Source: Rhizobium mesosinicum (GTDB lineage: Bacteria; Pseudomonadota; Alphaproteobacteria; Rhizobiales; Rhizobiaceae). From it: a stretch of 64,000 nucleotides of DNA. A program made the translations under genes and the position numbers. Shown piece by piece: positions 46,364-56,863 of this stretch. A model generated the notes under the pieces. It ran no database searches. It worked only from the letters and a program-made list of their open reading frames with translations, and was not told the DNA's origin. The stretch is taken from contig NZ_JAEUAK010000005.1 in assembly GCF_019511345.1 (NCBI RefSeq), positions 456,412 through 520,411 of the forward strand, given 5' to 3'. The first letter of the stretch is position 1. Every line of letters starts with the position of its first letter.

Positions 46364-47506
46364 ATGGTGCCGATGACTGACGGCTCCACATCGCACACCA
46401 CCAGCATGGTGAGCCTGGCCCGTGAGGAATGGTTCCTTGGAGTCAGCATCGCGACCACCCTGATTTTCCTCGCTTTCCGCGATCCGATCTTCGCCCGGCT
46501 TTCCGAGCCGGTCTGGTTCGTCGTCATTCTTCTCTGGCTTTTTGCCGTCGTGCTGGGCTCTGCCCTTTCGGTCGTTCGCCATGCGGATCATCTGGCAGAG
46601 CAGCTCCAGGAGCCATACGGAACCCTCGTCCTGACGCTTGCCATTACCTCGATCGAAGTGATGGCGATCTCAGCCGTCATGCTTCACGGGGAAAACAATC
46701 CGACGCTCGCCCGCGACACGCTGTTTGCCGTGGTGATGATCATCCTGAACGGCATGGTCGGGTTGTCGCTGCTCTTAGGCGCATGGCGGCGGGAAGACCA
46801 ACAGCATAATCTGCACGGCGCCAACGCCTATCTCGGCGTTATCGTGCCCTTGGCGACCCTCAGCCTCGTGATGCCGACGTTTCTCGCCGGCCCGGATGGC
46901 CCGCATCCCTCGGCTCCGAGACAGATGTTTCTCGGCATCATCTCGATCGGCCTCTACAGCATATTTCTCCTGTTGCAGTCCGGCCGCCACCAGAGCTACT
47001 TCGCCGATGATCGCGACGATCATGAGCGGCACGCAGTCGGCATACGGCACCACCGGTCGGTATGGCATCATGCACTGCTGTTGCTCGCTTATATGGGACC
47101 GGTCGTCTTCCTGGTCGAACAGCTTGCCCTGCCGATCGACTATGTGATCGAAACCCTGCATGCACCGGCAGCATTTGGCGGTGTGATCATGGCGGTGCTT
47201 GTCGCGACACCCGAAGCCATCAGCGCCGTGCGCGCTTCCGTCGCCAACCATCTGCAACGCGCCATCAACATCTTCCTCGGCTCGGTCCTGTCGACGATCG
47301 GCCTGACCGTGCCGGCCATGCTGGCGATCAGCCATCTTTACGGGCACCCCGTCACATTGGGGCTTCAGGGTCCGGATCTCGTCATGTTCGTGCTGACGCT
47401 CGCCGTCAGCATCATTACCTTTTCAAGTGGCCGCACCAACCTCATGCAGGGCGCGGTTCACCTGGTGCTATTTTTGGCTTACATACTGCTCATTACCCAG
47501 CAGTGA
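46364..47506 (+). CDS. Ca2+/H+ (cation/proton) antiporter, ChaA/y4hA type
   Basis: A 380-residue inner-membrane exchanger of the CaCA superfamily, resembling E. coli ChaA and the rhizobial ionic transporter y4hA. Two alpha-repeats carry the ion-binding Glu residues: ITSIEVMAISAVMLHGENN and VLVATPEAISAVRASVANHL. About eleven hydrophobic segments are visible, with a His/Asp-rich cytoplasmic loop in the middle (DDRDDHERHAVGIRHHRSVW). ATG 46364 or 46373 could start it. A structured leader lies just upstream, so expression may respond to an ion (inference). Confidence 0.88.
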   Translation: MVPMTDGSTSHTTSMVSLAREEWFLGVSIATTLIFLAFRDPIFARLSEPVWFVVILLWLFAVVLGSALSVVRHADHLAEQLQEPYGTLVLTLAITSIEVMAISAVMLHGENNPTLARDTLFAVVMIILNGMVGLSLLLGAWRREDQQHNLHGANAYLGVIVPLATLSLVMPTFLAGPDGPHPSAPRQMFLGIISIGLYSIFLLLQSGRHQSYFADDRDDHERHAVGIRHHRSVWHHALLLLAYMGPVVFLVEQLALPIDYVIETLHAPAAFGGVIMAVLVATPEAISAVRASVANHLQRAINIFLGSVLSTIGLTVPAMLAISHLYGHPVTLGLQGPDLVMFVLTLAVSIITFSSGRTNLMQGAVHLVLFLAYILLITQQ

Positions 47507-47710
47507 GCAGAAAATGTCCAGGCTGAGCCGCCGGCCCGGGCTATGCAGCCGTCAATCATTTAGACACAGCTAAATTGCATGCCGCAAGCTATTGCAATTT
47601 CGGCCAATCCCGCGACATAGTACCGCATGCCTGAAACATCCGGCGGCTATAGGGATCGCTGCCAAGGCACGCATCAAGACCGGGGCAAATAGATCATCGG
47701 GGCAGCAAGA

Positions 47711-48910
47711 ATGCGTGAGGGATTGCATCGGGGCCTGCAGATTTCTGTGACACTCATCGGCGTGACAGTGGTCGCTGCCTGCGATGGAAGCAGCAATACT
47801 TACGTCCCGCCTCCGCCGCCGGCCGTCCGTGTTGCGCAACCAATCCAGAAGCCCGTCACCCTCTATTTCGAACTCACAGGCAATACTGCGCCGCTGAACT
47901 CAGTCGATATCGAAGCGCGCGTCCAGGGTTACCTTCAATCGATCGACTATCAGGACGGCACGACGGTAACGAAGGGCACCAAGCTGTTCGGGATCGAGCG
48001 CGACACCTATCAGGCCCAGCTTGATCAGGCCAAGGCATCCCTCGCATCGCAACAGGCATCCCAGGTTGGTGCCAAGCAGGAGTACGATCGTCAGCTCAAT
48101 CTGATGAAGCAGCAGGTCACGACGCAGACAGCCGTCGACAGCGCCAAGGCGACGCTCGACGAAGCCAATGCGCAAATCCTCAATGCGCAGGCCAATGTCG
48201 AACTTGCAACGATCAATCTTGGCTATACCGAAGTGATTGCACCCTTCGATGGCACGGTGACCGACCACCTTGTCGATATCGGCACGCTCGTCGGCGTCTC
48301 AGGCCCCACCAAGCTCGCCAGCATTGTCCAGACGGACCCGATCTATGCCTATTTCAACGTCAGTGAAACCCAGGTGCTGCTGATCAAGGATATGTTGAGA
48401 AAGCAGGGACGCACCTTCAAGCAGACGGATCTGCCGAGCATCTCAGCCGAACTCGGCCTGCAATCCGAAGAAGGCTACCCGCATAAGGGACATCTCGACT
48501 ACGTCTCGCCGCAACTCGATGCATCGACCGGCACGCTTCAGGTCCGGGCTCTGTTCGACAACAAAGACAAGGACATGCTGCCCGGCCTCTTCGTGCGCGT
48601 TCGCGTACCGATCCGCCAGGATGAGAAGGCACTGCTCGTACGCGACGACGCGATCGCAACCAACCAGCTCGGCAGCTATCTGCTCGTTCTCGGCAAGGAT
48701 GACACCGTCGAACAGAAACAGGTCAAGACTGGCCAGCGCGAAGGCGCCCTCCGCGTCATCGAATCCGGCGTCGGTCCAGCTGACTGGGTCGTCGTACAGG
48801 GCATCCAGCAGGCAATCCCCGGCAGCAAGGTCGCACCGGAGAAAATCGATATGAAAATGCAGCCGGCAGAAGCCGGCGCCGATGCAAAGGCCGCGACGAC
48901 GACCCAGTAA
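47711..48910 (+). CDS. RND efflux periplasmic adaptor subunit (second pump)
   Basis: A 399-residue membrane-fusion lipoprotein. The signal ends in VVAAC; a Pro-rich linker (VPPPPPAVRV) follows, then the lipoyl half QGYLQSIDYQDGTTVTKGTK, an alpha-hairpin of about residues 100-150, the second half TEVIAPFDGTVTDHLVDIG and the beta-barrel domain. It is the AcrA type. The ribosome site is weak. It is followed 41 nt later by its RND permease gene; no regulator is adjacent. Confidence 0.92.
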   Translation: MREGLHRGLQISVTLIGVTVVAACDGSSNTYVPPPPPAVRVAQPIQKPVTLYFELTGNTAPLNSVDIEARVQGYLQSIDYQDGTTVTKGTKLFGIERDTYQAQLDQAKASLASQQASQVGAKQEYDRQLNLMKQQVTTQTAVDSAKATLDEANAQILNAQANVELATINLGYTEVIAPFDGTVTDHLVDIGTLVGVSGPTKLASIVQTDPIYAYFNVSETQVLLIKDMLRKQGRTFKQTDLPSISAELGLQSEEGYPHKGHLDYVSPQLDASTGTLQVRALFDNKDKDMLPGLFVRVRVPIRQDEKALLVRDDAIATNQLGSYLLVLGKDDTVEQKQVKTGQREGALRVIESGVGPADWVVVQGIQQAIPGSKVAPEKIDMKMQPAEAGADAKAATTTQ

Positions 48911-48951
48911 AATCCGCCACTCGCTTCATCTGAAAGTCCAAGGACAACAGC

Positions 48952-51900
48952 ATGATCTCGCGCTTCTTCATTGAACGGCCGGTGCTCGCCAATGTTCTAG
49001 CATTGGTCTTTGTTCTCATCGGCGCGGTGGCTCTTTTTCAACTGCCAGTGGCGCAATATCCTGATGTCGTTCCGCCGACAGTGCAGGTAACGACCCGCTT
49101 TCCGGGCGCCAGCGCCAAGACGCTCGTCGATACGGTCGCGCTGCCGATCGAGCAGCAGGTCAACGGCGTGCAGGACATGCTCTACATGCAGTCGACCAGC
49201 GCAAGCGATGGCACTTACTCACTAACCGTGACCTTTGCGATCGGAACAGATCCGGACCAAGCACAGGTCCTGGTGCAGAACCGCGTCGCGATTGCCATGT
49301 CGTCGCTTCCACAGGCGGTGCAGGTTCAGGGCGTCAGCACCCAGAAGAAATCAACCGCAATCCTCGGCTTCGTCAGCCTGACTTCGCCCGACAGCCGCTA
49401 TGACAGCCTGTTCCTTTCGAACTACGCCGTCATCAACCTCCAGAACGAACTTGCCCGCCTGCCCGGCGTTGGCAACGTCACGGTCTTCGGCGCCGGCCAA
49501 TACGCCATGCGCATCTGGATGGATCCGAACCTGCTGCAGGCCCGCGGGCTGACACCACAGGATATCGTCAATGTCGTGCAGCAACAGAGCCAGGAGGTAA
49601 CGGCAGGCCAGATTGGCATTCCGCCGGTGCCCCAGGGGCAGACATTCCAATACACGCTGAACATCAATGGCCGGCTGAATGATGCTGTCGACTACGAAAA
49701 CATCATCGTCAAGGTCGATGGCGCGGACGGCGGCCGGGTAACGCGCATCCGCGATATCGGCAGGGTCGAATTGGGTGCGCAGACCTATAGCCAGACATTC
49801 ATGCAAAATGGACGACCGGCTGCGGGCATCGGTATCTCCCAATTGCCGGAAGCAAACGCCATTGCTGTGGCCCGGGCAGTCGATGCGAAGATGGCGGAAC
49901 TGGCGAAGGCCTTCCCGCCGGGCCTCGAATATCATCTTCCCTTCGACACGACGAAATTCGTCAAGGCGTCGATCAACGAAGTCTATGTCACGCTGATCGA
50001 GGCCGGCGTTCTTGTTCTCATTGTCATTCTGCTGTTTCTGCAGGACTGGCGAGCCATGCTCGTGCCGGCGACAACGGTGCCTGTTACCATCATCGGCGCC
50101 TTTGCCGCGATGGCAGCCATGGGCTTCACCGTCAACCTCTCCACCCTGTTTGCAATCGTTCTCGCCATCGGCATCGTCGTCGATGACGCCATCGTCATTG
50201 TCGAAGGCGTCGCGAGACATATAGAAGCCGGCATGTCCGGCAGGCAGGCAGCCGAAAAGGCGATGGACGAACTGCTCGGCCCCGTCATCGGTATCACGCT
50301 GGTGCTGATGGCGGTTTTCATTCCAGCCGCCTTCCTGCCGGGGCTGACGGGCCAGCTTTACCGCCAGTTTGCCCTCGTGATCGCCGCCACGGCGCTGATC
50401 AGCGCCATCAACGCCGTGACGTTGAAACCGACGCAATGCGCCCTCTGGCTGCGCACGCCGGTGCCTCCGGAAAAGCGCAACGTCGTCTATCGCGGCTTCA
50501 ACAGGATCTACGACTGGGGCGAACGCGGATATGTGGGTCTGATCGGCTCGATGACGCGCCACGCCACGGTCATGGTTATTCTGGCGCTGGCGCTGATGAG
50601 CGTCGCTGTCTGGGGGCTCACACGCGTGCCGACCGCGTTCCTGCCGATCGAGGACCAGGGATACGTGCTGATCGGCGCGCAATTGCCTGACGGCGCATCC
50701 AAGGAGCGCACCGACGCCGTCATGGCGGAGGTCGGCAAGATCGCCCAGGAGACGCCGGGCGTCGATCAGGTCCTGACGATCAGTGGCATATCCGTTCTCG
50801 ATAACAATGCCAGTCTGCAGAACGCCGGCATTGCCTATGTCGTGCTCAAGGACTGGGATGAAAGGCTAAAGGAAAAGGGCCAGGATCTTCTGTCCATCTA
50901 CCAGCATCTGAACGGCGCGCTGCAAAACGTACTGGCCGCGAAAACCCTCGTCATCGTGCCGCCCCCCATCCAGGGCGTCGGCAATGCCAGCGGCTTTACG
51001 ATGCAAGTGGAACTTAAGAATGGTGTTTCGGACTACGCACTGTTGCAGTCTCTTACCGATACGATAGTGAAAAATGGCGAAGCCCAGTCATCTTTGCAAA
51101 GGCTAAGCACGTCGTTCCGTTCGAATGTGCCGCAGCTCGAGATCGTGGTCGACCGTATCAAGGCCGAGACATTGGGCGTCACGGTCGGACAGGTTTTCTC
51201 TGCGCTTTCGGGCTACGTCGGATCGAGCTACGTGACACAGTTCAACAAGTTTGGCCGCACGTTCCAGGTCTATGCCCAGGCATCTCCGGAATTCCGCATC
51301 AGCCCTGACGATATCCGCAATCTGGAGGTCAAGGCCGGGGATGGCACGATGGTGCCGCTCGGAACCGTTGTCGATATCAAACCGATGCAAGGCCCCTCAC
51401 TGATCAGCCTCTACAACCTCTACCCGTCAGCAACCATCGTTGGCGGACCTGCCGCCGGCTTCAGCTCCGGCCAGGCACTCGACGTCATGGAGCAGATCGC
51501 CGACCAGACCTTGCCGACAGGAACCGGCTATGAGTGGACGGCGCTCTCCTATCAGGAAAAGGCGGTCGGCGGACAGATCTACTATATCTTCGCGCTCGGC
51601 ATGCTGCTCGTCTATTTCGTGCTTGCGGGTCAATATGAAAGCTGGATTCTGCCGCTTGCCGTGCTGCTGGCCGTCCCGCTAGCCCTGCTCGGCACCGTCG
51701 GCGCGTTGATGGCGGCGGGCGTCGCCAACAATCTCTACACCCAGATCGGCCTGATCCTTTTGATCGCCCTAGCATCGAAGAATGCCATCCTGATCGTCGA
51801 ATATGCGCGTGAAAAGCGTGAGGAAGGCGTGGAAATACTGGATGCCGCAGTCGAGGCGGCCCGTCTGCGCTTCCGCCCGATTCTCATGACATCTTTCGCC

Positions 51901-52119
51901 TTCATTCTCGGCGTGCTGCCGCTCGTTTTGGCAACGGGGGCCGGCGCATCCGCCCGCAAGTCGATCGGCATATCGGTCTTCAGCGGCATGATCGCATCGA
52001 CCTGCCTTGCCGTGCTGTTCGTTCCGTCCTTTTACGTCGTGCTGCAGCGCCTTGAGGAATTCAGAAGGCGCCGCAGCAAAACTCCTGCAATCGCAGATGC
52101 GGAAATGGGGGTGCAATAA
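48952..52119 (+). CDS. RND efflux permease, HAE-1 (AcrB) type
   Basis: A 1055-residue hydrophobe/amphiphile pump. It begins [19 protein letters not shown], a common HAE-1 start. The signature [16 protein letters not shown] and the proton-relay segment [20 protein letters not shown] are clear, and the last block [20 protein letters not shown] is typical of multidrug pumps such as AcrB. AAGGA precedes ATG 48952. The substrates are unknown. Confidence 0.94.
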   Translation: MISRFFIERPVLANVLALVFVLIGAVALFQLPVAQYPDVVPPTVQVTTRFPGASAKTLVDTVALPIEQQVNGVQDMLYMQSTSASDGTYSLTVTFAIGTDPDQAQVLVQNRVAIAMSSLPQAVQVQGVSTQKKSTAILGFVSLTSPDSRYDSLFLSNYAVINLQNELARLPGVGNVTVFGAGQYAMRIWMDPNLLQARGLTPQDIVNVVQQQSQEVTAGQIGIPPVPQGQTFQYTLNINGRLNDAVDYENIIVKVDGADGGRVTRIRDIGRVELGAQTYSQTFMQNGRPAAGIGISQLPEANAIAVARAVDAKMAELAKAFPPGLEYHLPFDTTKFVKASINEVYVTLIEAGVLVLIVILLFLQDWRAMLVPATTVPVTIIGAFAAMAAMGFTVNLSTLFAIVLAIGIVVDDAIVIVEGVARHIEAGMSGRQAAEKAMDELLGPVIGITLVLMAVFIPAAFLPGLTGQLYRQFALVIAATALISAINAVTLKPTQCALWLRTPVPPEKRNVVYRGFNRIYDWGERGYVGLIGSMTRHATVMVILALALMSVAVWGLTRVPTAFLPIEDQGYVLIGAQLPDGASKERTDAVMAEVGKIAQETPGVDQVLTISGISVLDNNASLQNAGIAYVVLKDWDERLKEKGQDLLSIYQHLNGALQNVLAAKTLVIVPPPIQGVGNASGFTMQVELKNGVSDYALLQSLTDTIVKNGEAQSSLQRLSTSFRSNVPQLEIVVDRIKAETLGVTVGQVFSALSGYVGSSYVTQFNKFGRTFQVYAQASPEFRISPDDIRNLEVKAGDGTMVPLGTVVDIKPMQGPSLISLYNLYPSATIVGGPAAGFSSGQALDVMEQIADQTLPTGTGYEWTALSYQEKAVGGQIYYIFALGMLLVYFVLAGQYESWILPLAVLLAVPLALLGTVGALMAAGVANNLYTQIGLILLIALASKNAILIVEYAREKREEGVEILDAAVEAARLRFRPILMTSFAFILGVLPLVLATGAGASARKSIGISVFSGMIASTCLAVLFVPSFYVVLQRLEEFRRRRSKTPAIADAEMGVQ

Positions 52120-52172
52120 AGCAGTTCCGGGATTCGAAGAAAAACGGAAATGTTCTACCCTCGCATGCGAAC

Positions 52173-52502
52173 TTATTGCACGATCACCTGAACATAAACG
52201 CCGCCGCTCTTGGCGTAATACAAGCCACCGCAGCGGTAGTAATAGCCACCATAATAAGCGCCGTAGACGCAACCGGCCGGAAGCACGGCAATGGTCGTCG
52301 CCGTTCGTCGGACAACCCGGCGCGTCGTCCGGCGGGCAACGCCGGCGTAGGACAGCGGCGTCAGGGGCCGACCGATGACAGCGCCCGCCGGTGTTGCGAA
52401 GCCGATCGACACCGGCAGCGGACCTTGCCCCTCCGTGCGAAAATCCGTGAAGGTCATCGCGCCGGCAAGGCAGAGGGCGAAAAAGAGCGTGCTGCGGGTC
52501 AT
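52173..52502 (-). CDS. Small exported Tyr/Gly-rich protein of unknown function
   Basis: A 109-residue protein with a signal-like N-terminus (TRSTLFFALCLAGAMTF), a basic middle (VARRTTRRVVRRTATT) and a Tyr/Gly-rich end containing two Cys (AGCVYGAYYGGYYYRCGGLY). I do not recognise a named family. AGGAGA precedes ATG 52502. The start overlaps the stop of the DUF2092 gene by 4 nt, so they are translated together and probably work together in the periplasm or outer membrane. Confidence 0.7.
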   Translation of the reverse strand: MTRSTLFFALCLAGAMTFTDFRTEGQGPLPVSIGFATPAGAVIGRPLTPLSYAGVARRTTRRVVRRTATTIAVLPAGCVYGAYYGGYYYRCGGLYYAKSGGVYVQVIVQ

Positions 52503-53287
52503 TGCATCTCTCCTGTGACAGCAGGCGCCGGAAGCTCGTCGATCGATTGAAGTTCACTCAGATCCACGGTCTCGGCATTGGCAGGAATGTCGATGTCGTA
52601 GGACGTGGCGCCAACGGCCGCTCCGCTTTTGAAGTCACTGATCTCAAGCGTATATTGCGGCGCCTGGACGACATGTTTACTGGTGATCACATAACGCCGA
52701 GGTATCGGCTGCGGCCCCGTCTGTATCCAGATCTGCCAGTCGATTTCCGGCGTTCGAAAGGCCAGATATTCGCATTCCACACCGTCGACGAAGGCGCTGG
52801 AAATGTGCTTCGCCTCGGTCACATCGGTCATCAGCGTATCGAAGACATGCGACGAGAGAAGATCGGCGCCAGGCGCTTCCACGCCCGCATTGGCGAGCCG
52901 GTCGATCAGGTCATCGAGCGAGCCCTTGCCATCAATCTTCGCATAGGCATTGAGGTTCTTCCCATGCACGGTCAGTGTCGAACCATCGAAGCTGACATCG
53001 ATATCGGCAAAGCCGCCGGTTCTTGTAACGCGCAGCTTGTCAGGCCGGGTGATATTGGCCGTGCCCGAACTGACGAATTGTAGCTTCTCGAAGTCCTGCG
53101 TCACCGCTTCGAGCGAGGATTGGTAGCTGAAGGATATTGTCTTCTGCGCCACCAAAAAATCGGACATGGCCTTCAGAAGATCTTTTGCGTCATCCGCCCA
53201 TGCACGGGTCGGCAGGATAAGGCCGGCAGCAACAGCGGAATAGCTCAGTATTCGTTTCAATCGCGATAGATGAGAAGTCGATGACAT
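52499..53287 (-). CDS. DUF2092 domain-containing exported protein
   Basis: A 262-residue protein with a signal peptide (ILSYSAVAAGLILPTRAWA). The mature part follows the DUF2092 pattern: MSDFLVAQKTISFSYQSSLE, the central RPDKLRVTRTGGFADIDVSF and FRTPEIDWQIWIQTGPQPIP. Such folds resemble the LolA/LppX lipoprotein-carrier type, so binding of a lipid or lipoprotein is possible, but this is inference. It is followed by the small Tyr/Gly-rich protein gene in an overlapping unit. The RND pump gene converges on this unit from the left. Confidence 0.8.
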   Translation of the reverse strand: MSSTSHLSRLKRILSYSAVAAGLILPTRAWADDAKDLLKAMSDFLVAQKTISFSYQSSLEAVTQDFEKLQFVSSGTANITRPDKLRVTRTGGFADIDVSFDGSTLTVHGKNLNAYAKIDGKGSLDDLIDRLANAGVEAPGADLLSSHVFDTLMTDVTEAKHISSAFVDGVECEYLAFRTPEIDWQIWIQTGPQPIPRRYVITSKHVVQAPQYTLEISDFKSGAAVGATSYDIDIPANAETVDLSELQSIDELPAPAVTGEMQ

Positions 53288-53442
53288 GGCAACTGCCTTT
53301 CATTTGTGTCGTCATTGAATTCATCGAATGCGGAGATTTCGGATTGTCCCGCGGCAACAGCGGAACGGCTGCCTGGAGCCGTCAGGAGAATGCCTGACGG
53401 CTCAGGCATTTTCGGCGGAAGCGGATAGGAATTGGAAAGTCG

Positions 53443-54243
53443 CTAGAGCCCTGAGGTCAGCACCCTATGGCATGCCGGCGACACGCGCTGCAGATTGTCC
53501 CGCAGGCACGAGATGACCCGACCGCCACCGATTGGCACCATTCGGCAAAAAGCCCGGAAATCAGGCCCGCATGTCTCACGCACGATCATCACTTCCTCAC
53601 GCGGAGAGAAGACAGGCATGGCGGCCGGCCGAGTTGCCGGCGGTGCGGCAGTTGTTGCAGCACCTGCACCGGCAGCGGGCGCGCCTGCTGCACCGATAGC
53701 CGCAACGGCCTGCTGACAGGGCGCCGACAGACGGGCGCTATGCTGCTGCAGGCAGGAGAGTGCCGCAGCACCTCCCGGGGCCACGCCGGAGCATTGCGCC
53801 ATGAAATCGGAGCGGCAGGCTGACTTGACGGCATCACGCTGCGCCTCGGCCGGTTGAGCCGCCGTCTGAGCACCAGCTGCCGGTGCCGGCGTCGCCGCCC
53901 CTGTCGTAACAGGCGCCGCTTGAGATGGTTCTGCAGCTGTCGATTTCGGCTTGGCGGTGATCGCTGATACCGCCTTACGGCAGGCAGCGGAGAGGGTGGA
54001 CTCGTGTTGCTGCAGGCAATTCAGCGCCTCGATGCCCCCCGGCTGCACACCGGAGCATTGTGCGATGAAATCGGAGCGGCAGGCCGCCCGGACCTCACTG
54101 CGCTGCTCTTCGGTGGGTGCCTGCGCGACAGCGATCCCGGCAAAAAGACTGGCTGCACAGAAGAGACTTGATACTGACAGCCCCAACGGAAGCCAGCACC
54201 TCTTGCGTCGTATTGCCGATTGAGAAGATGCATATTTTCGCAT
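53443..54243 (-). CDS. Exported protein with three Cys-rich repeats
   Basis: A 266-residue protein with a signal peptide (about 1-40, ending IAVAQA). Three related units are visible: RAACRSDFIAQCSGVQPGG with NCLQQHESTLSAAC; KSACRSDFMAQCSGVAPGG with SCLQQHSARLSAPC; and a diverged third, RETCGPDFRAFCRMVPIGG with SCLRDNLQRVSPAC. Each has four Cys in the same spacing, as in GLG1-type cysteine-rich repeats. Ala/Pro/Thr-rich linkers join them. With twelve Cys it should form disulfides in the periplasm. GGGAGGGG precedes ATG 54243. No function is known to me. Confidence 0.75.
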   Translation of the reverse strand: MRKYASSQSAIRRKRCWLPLGLSVSSLFCAASLFAGIAVAQAPTEEQRSEVRAACRSDFIAQCSGVQPGGIEALNCLQQHESTLSAACRKAVSAITAKPKSTAAEPSQAAPVTTGAATPAPAAGAQTAAQPAEAQRDAVKSACRSDFMAQCSGVAPGGAAALSCLQQHSARLSAPCQQAVAAIGAAGAPAAGAGAATTAAPPATRPAAMPVFSPREEVMIVRETCGPDFRAFCRMVPIGGGRVISCLRDNLQRVSPACHRVLTSGL

Positions 54244-54614
54244 TGTCCCCTCCCTGGAAAGTTTATCGATTTACGGCATGAATACTCCGGCTGAACGAGA
54301 CAGCAGACCTGGAAAGACCAATAGAAATGCGTGCGCGGAAGCTTGAAGCACCACACGGAATTACTTTAGCACATTCGAAATTTAGAAAGTAGACGCGAAT
54401 ATCCAGATAATGGTTAGCCCTATGCTTACGCCGTGCCTGCCGGATTTCGAGATGCCATGGCACCACGACACGATTTACATCTCAGTCGTCGCAATGCGGC
54501 GAACCCGCAGAAGTTTCGATCGGCGGTGCTCAGGTCATCCGGATCGAAGGCACGCTCACCGGCGCGTCCGAACAGGCATTTGCACATATCGGCCCTGCGC
54601 TTGACCGAAAGCGG
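54244..54614. other. 371-nt gap, possibly with an old coding remnant
   Basis: The A/T-rich first part (54300-54420) looks like promoter DNA for the Cys-rich protein. From about 54515 a plus-strand frame reads SIGGAQVIRIEGTLTGASEQ then AFAHIGPALDRKR without a start codon, which looks like a fragment of a lost gene; I cannot name it. Confidence 0.3.
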
Positions 54615-55439
54615 CTAAAATGTCGAAGGAGTGTTGATCCAGATCAGCGTCGTCTGCCCATCGAAATTATTGCGCCACGAGTGCCACCGGCTGCTGTCGA
54701 AATAGAAGCTGTCGCCGGAACGCAACTCGTGAAACTGATCACCATCGAGGATGATTTCCAGGCCGCCGGTCAGCACATGGATGAATTCTTCGCCTTCGTG
54801 CTGATAAGCACCTTCACTGGATGCGCCGGGCGCCAGATCGAAGCGGTGGCATTCCATCTGGTTGTTACCTTCGGCAAGAACCCGAATTGTTACGCCGGAA
54901 GCGGTGGTTGGCCAGGTCGTCCACTCGCCATCCCGCACCAATGATGCGCCCTGCCGAGATTTCCCCTGGCCGCTGAGGGCCGCGATCGTCGTACCCAGAT
55001 ATTGGGCCACATTATGCAGCGCCGTCAGAGAGATGCCTTGCGACGTTCGCTCGAAAGTGGAGAGGATAGATAGCGTCGTGCCGGTCGATCGTGCCACCGT
55101 TTCCAAAGTCAGGCCGGCCTTCTTCCGCAGTTGACGTAGTTTCATACCGATGGGCAGGTCCGAGGCTTCGCGATCTTCTACGACTGGCATCCCGGCTCGG
55201 CGGTCCGCCATGTTATCCAATGTGAGCGCCTGCTTGATCGCAGCCGGATTGAGGCCCTTTTCGCTCCGCAACCAACTGATGGTCTTCAGCCGCTCTACAA
55301 GGGTTCCATCATAAAGGCGCTGCCCCGAACGTGTGCGGATGGGCTCGATCAACCCCTGTTGCTCCCACAGCCGTAGCGTGGAAGCCGACACCCCGGCCAT
55401 GCGGGCGGCTTCGGTAATTTTGAAGTGGATGACGTTCAT
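54615..55439 (-). CDS. Regulator with MerR-type HTH, XRE-type HTH and cupin domain
   Basis: A 274-residue protein joining three parts: a MerR winged helix (FKITEAARMAGVSASTLRLW, about 5-70), an XRE helix-turn-helix (LRQLRKKAGLTLETVARSTG, about 105-165) and a C-terminal cupin ligand domain (YQHEGEEFIHVLTGGLEIIL, about 200-270). XRE-cupin regulators such as PuuR control amine breakdown; the extra MerR part is unusual. It is divergent from gabT-gabD and most likely regulates them. ATG 55439 begins the MerR domain most naturally; ATG 55478 is an alternative. Confidence 0.85.
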   Translation of the reverse strand: MNVIHFKITEAARMAGVSASTLRLWEQQGLIEPIRTRSGQRLYDGTLVERLKTISWLRSEKGLNPAAIKQALTLDNMADRRAGMPVVEDREASDLPIGMKLRQLRKKAGLTLETVARSTGTTLSILSTFERTSQGISLTALHNVAQYLGTTIAALSGQGKSRQGASLVRDGEWTTWPTTASGVTIRVLAEGNNQMECHRFDLAPGASSEGAYQHEGEEFIHVLTGGLEIILDGDQFHELRSGDSFYFDSSRWHSWRNNFDGQTTLIWINTPSTF

Positions 55440-55503
55440 GAACCGACGCTTCTGGTGATGCCTCTGGTCAACCTTCATAATTGCAAAAAGGCACGTTGAA
55501 AAC

Positions 55504-55520
55504 CTACAGAAAAAATGTAG
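55504..55520. promoter_or_regulatory. Candidate operator between the regulator gene and gabT
   Basis: CTACA (55504-55508) and TGTAG (55516-55520) form a 5-7-5 inverted repeat in A/T-rich DNA. MerR-type proteins favour palindromes of about this size, and the site lies centrally in the 139-nt divergent region. Confidence 0.5.
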
Positions 55521-55578
55521 ATAATGTTACAGGAGCGAACAGGCTCGTAAATGCGATAACTCAGGGGACCACACCAAC

Positions 55579-56859
55579 ATGCAGAATCTTGAAATTGCTT
55601 CGCGCCGCACGGATGCCATATCTCGCGGCGTCGGTGTCACGACGCAGATTTACGCCGATAAGGCGCAAAATGCTGAGATCTGGGACGTTGAAGGTCGCCG
55701 TTATATCGATTTTGCAGCAGGCATCGCCGTGGTCAACACCGGTCACCGGCATCCCAAAGTGATCGCTGCCGTCAAGGATCAGCTCGATCATTTCACCCAC
55801 ACCTGCCATCAGGTCGTACCCTACGAAAACTATGTGCGGCTGGCCGAGCGCCTGAACCATCTCGTCCCGGGCGATTTCAAGAAGAAGACCATCTTCGTCA
55901 CAACAGGCGCGGAAGCCGTTGAGAATGCCGTCAAGATCGCCCGCGCGGCCACCAATCGCTCTGCGGTCATCGCCTTCACGGGCGGTTTCCACGGACGTAC
56001 TTTCATGGGGATGTCGCTGACGGGAAAGGTCGTGCCTTACAAGAACGGCTTCGGCCCCATGGTGCCCGACGTCTTCCACGTTCCATTCCCCGTCGAACTG
56101 CACGGTCAGAGCATCGAGGATTCCCTCGCCGTTCTGGATAAGATGTTCAAAGCCGATGTCGATCCGAGCCGTGTCGCTGCCTTCATCGTCGAGCCGGTGC
56201 AGGGTGAAGGGGGTTTCTACGAAGTTCCGCGTGCATTCATGCAGAAGCTGCGGGAGCTTGCCGATAAGCATGGGATTCTGCTGATTGCAGATGAAGTGCA
56301 GACCGGTTTTGCCCGCACGGGCAAACTGTTTGCCATGGAGCATTTCGGCGTCGTGGCCGACATCACTACCATGGCCAAGGGTCTTGGCGGCGGCTTCCCC
56401 ATCGCAGCCGTTACGGGCCGCGCAGAGATCATGGACGCACCAGGCCCCGGTGGTCTCGGAGGCACCTATGGCGGCAACCCGATCGGCATTGCCGCAGGCA
56501 ATGCCGTTCTTGACGTCATTGAGGAGGAAAACCTTAACGAGCGGGCAACCTCGCTCGGCAATCGCCTGAAACAAAAGCTTCAATCGCTGCGTGACGCCGT
56601 GCCGCAGATTGCCGATATTCGCGGCCCGGGCTTCATGAATGCCATCGAGTTCAACCTCCCCGAAACGAAAACGCCAAATGCGGATTTCACCAATAAGGTG
56701 CGTGAGCGCGCTTTGCAGAAGGGGCTGATTCTGCTGACCTGCGGTGTATACGGGAATGTGATCCGCTTCCTCGCGCCCATAACCATTGAAGACGATGTTT
56801 TCAACGAAGCGCTTTCCATTCTCGAAACGACGCTGCGTGAATGTGCTTCGGAGGCTTGA
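55579..56859 (+). CDS. gabT: 4-aminobutyrate aminotransferase
   Basis: A 426-residue class III PLP aminotransferase that converts 4-aminobutyrate and 2-oxoglutarate to succinate semialdehyde and glutamate. Motifs are DFAAGIAVVNTGHRHPKVI, the PLP phosphate region TTGAEAVENAVKIARAATN, LIADEVQTGFARTGKLFAME and the PLP Lys in TTMAKGLGGGFPIAAV. Length and sequence match GabT. It lies 4 nt upstream of gabD, so the pair is one unit. Confidence 0.94.
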   Translation: MQNLEIASRRTDAISRGVGVTTQIYADKAQNAEIWDVEGRRYIDFAAGIAVVNTGHRHPKVIAAVKDQLDHFTHTCHQVVPYENYVRLAERLNHLVPGDFKKKTIFVTTGAEAVENAVKIARAATNRSAVIAFTGGFHGRTFMGMSLTGKVVPYKNGFGPMVPDVFHVPFPVELHGQSIEDSLAVLDKMFKADVDPSRVAAFIVEPVQGEGGFYEVPRAFMQKLRELADKHGILLIADEVQTGFARTGKLFAMEHFGVVADITTMAKGLGGGFPIAAVTGRAEIMDAPGPGGLGGTYGGNPIGIAAGNAVLDVIEEENLNERATSLGNRLKQKLQSLRDAVPQIADIRGPGFMNAIEFNLPETKTPNADFTNKVRERALQKGLILLTCGVYGNVIRFLAPITIEDDVFNEALSILETTLRECASEA

Positions 56860-56863
56860 TCCC

